Below are positions 41,083 through 41,943 of a stretch of DNA of 41,943 bases, piece after piece. Position 1 is the stretch's first letter; every line of letters begins with the position of its first letter. The notes below the pieces were generated by a model that searched no databases, was not told the origin of the DNA, and saw nothing but the letters and a program-made list of their open reading frames with translations. The DNA is taken from assembly GCA_017427545.1 (NCBI GenBank), contig JAFRSO010000083.1, positions 1-41,943 of the forward strand, in the 5' to 3' direction. Source of the DNA: Selenomonadaceae bacterium (lineage in GTDB: Bacteria > Bacillota > Negativicutes > Selenomonadales > Selenomonadaceae). Both the position numbers and the translations under genes were made by a program.

Positions 41083-41781
41083 ATGACTCTTGAACCTCCG
41101 CAACCTCCGACGGCTCCCGCACCGGCAGTCCGTCCTACACCGCCAACTCCCCCGCGAATCGATAAGACTCCCTTTGCAAAAGATTCTGCGGAAGTTTCGG
41201 AAGGTGACGACGCGCCGCAGGTTACTCGTCAAGTTGAGACGCCTGAAACTCAAGCAAGGGACGCCGTCGCTAACGGGGCGGGGCCTCTGACTAAACGAAC
41301 CGTCGAACATGGCGACGACAATCCGCCCGCCAATCAAACAGTCACTGTAATTCCGCCCGACGCCCCGATAGTTTCAGACACTCAATCCGATTACGACCGT
41401 GGGCAGGATGTTTTGCGCCAATTTCGGGATCTTGACGCTCGCGAAGCTCAAGACGCGTACACACCCCCCGCGCAATCTTTAACCGAACAACCGCGTCAAG
41501 TCACACCGAAATTAAATTATCACGAAGGGCACGGCGGAATTTTTTGGATATTCACGATAATTTTTGTGGCAGTGGCGGCGGCAGTCGTCGTTAAAAAATT
41601 TTTGTTCACGGATAAACCGACACTCACCAAAGCGCAACTTTTTGAAGATTCGACGAACAGGTTAAAGGCGGTCGAAGAAAAAGTTAAACCCGTCACTCAA
41701 CCGCCCAAACCTGTCAAACTTCCACCGAAAAAATCTGACGACGATAAAGATAAGGGTAAACATTTTGAAGTTCGCGTATAA
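41083..41781 (+). CDS. Proline-rich single-TM protein of unknown function
   Basis: 232 aa. The first 145 residues are rich in Pro, Thr, Asp and Gln (PPQPPTAPAPAVRPTPPTPP) and probably unstructured. One membrane helix lies at about 152-172 (GIFWIFTIIFVAVAAAVVV), followed by a basic, Lys/Pro-rich tail of 60 residues (KPVTQPPKPVKLPPKK). Topology is probably N-in or N-out with a single span; no signal peptide. It is not recognised as a known family. There is no SD before ATG 41083, and translation could be coupled to ddh or start elsewhere. A terminator follows. Confidence 0.7.
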   Translation: MTLEPPQPPTAPAPAVRPTPPTPPRIDKTPFAKDSAEVSEGDDAPQVTRQVETPETQARDAVANGAGPLTKRTVEHGDDNPPANQTVTVIPPDAPIVSDTQSDYDRGQDVLRQFRDLDAREAQDAYTPPAQSLTEQPRQVTPKLNYHEGHGGIFWIFTIIFVAVAAAVVVKKFLFTDKPTLTKAQLFEDSTNRLKAVEEKVKPVTQPPKPVKLPPKKSDDDKDKGKHFEVRV

Positions 41782-41785
41782 AAAG

Positions 41786-41820
41786 AAGCCCCGGTGGCTA
41801 GTCGGGACTTCTTGCGCGTT
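41786..41820 (+). terminator. Probable terminator after the proline-rich gene
   Basis: GAAG-C-CCCG pairs with CGGG-A-CTTC with one mismatch, followed by a short TTGCGCGTTTT tail. The T run is weak. Confidence 0.6.
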
Positions 41821-41854
41821 TTAGAGGGTAACGCTAACTACAAGATGGACAATC

Positions 41855-41932
41855 TTAGCGGTCGAGCCATTTGATTATGAAGTAAGCTGCGATGTCGGCT
41901 GCGAGGGTCGCCAAGAAGGTGGATATGAACAT
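41855..41932 (-). CDS. 25-aa single-TM mini-protein
   Basis: MFISTFLATLAADIAAYFIIKWLDR: one hydrophobic helix ending in a KWLDR basic/aromatic tail. An SD-like GAGGCGAT lies just before the ATG at the window edge. It resembles the size and layout of tiny membrane peptides, including some type I toxins, but no antitoxin RNA is identified. It is too short for confident calling. Confidence 0.45.
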   Translation of the reverse strand: MFISTFLATLAADIAAYFIIKWLDR

Positions 41933-41943
41933 GGTATCGCCTC

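Overview
The window looks like a chromosomal segment of a motile, outer-membrane-bearing (diderm) Firmicute, most likely a Negativicute of the Selenomonas type. This is inferred from gene content: P-ring and L-ring flagellar genes together with strong Firmicute-style Shine-Dalgarno (SD) sites and TTG/GTG starts, a meso-diaminopimelate cell wall (MurE with a DNPR motif, plus Ddh), and giant RTX/beta-repeat surface proteins. No rRNA, tRNA or CRISPR array was recognised.

Layout. 1-8694: 3' part of a giant secreted repeat protein with RTX-like C-terminal motifs. 8761-11369: queD, queE and a glycosyltransferase of the autotransporter O-heptosyltransferase (BAHT/TibC-like) type, which may modify the giant protein. 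11463-13362: Fe-S aldo/keto reductase, a small orphan protein and a flavodoxin. 13426-14367 (minus): secreted peptidoglycan-binding/3D-domain protein. 14550-14945: decayed IS200/IS605 TnpB tail with several RNA-like hairpins. 14970-19072: flagellar rod/ring operon flgG-flgA-flgH-(small ORF)-flgI-flgJ. 19123-21859 (minus): amidohydrolase, ABM-like protein, DJ-1/Hsp31-like protein and tautomerase. 21969-22568: lone hisH. 22558-25062 (minus): 834-aa RTX-like protein. 25193-26115: lipoprotein-type aldo/keto reductase broken by a 1-nt frameshift. 26202-29894: 1230-aa protein with an Hsp70/actin-type ATPase core. 29891-39433 (minus): compact murein operon murE-murF-hicA-hicB-mraY-murD-SMR-murG-murC::ddl. 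39581-39913: double-glycine-leader secreted peptide. 40074-41781: ddh and a proline-rich single-TM protein. The right end holds a 25-aa membrane mini-ORF.

The most unusual signal is a family of 7-bp-periodic repeat arrays, 15 of them by eye. Ten lie between genes, usually just upstream of the next SD site, and five lie inside reading frames. Three intergenic copies are clearly one palindromic element of 65-72 bp, seen in both orientations and differing by one heptamer. Most arrays carry a stop trinucleotide per heptamer, which cycles through all frames. In the five coding copies the unit that falls in the reading frame is a non-stop variant (CAG, TTG, TGT or TAC). The arrays supply stop codons, signal-peptide residues and in-frame linkers to host genes, and appear to have separated queD from its SD. 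None was seen in the murein operon.

Functional themes: surface display and secretion (giant protein, heptosyltransferase, RTX protein, double-glycine peptide; no transporter in the window), flagellar rod/ring assembly, redox/detoxification, and murein precursor synthesis. The murein operon is odd in three ways: MurC is fused to Ddl, an EmrE-like SMR pump sits where ftsW is usually found, and a HicAB module lies between murF and mraY.
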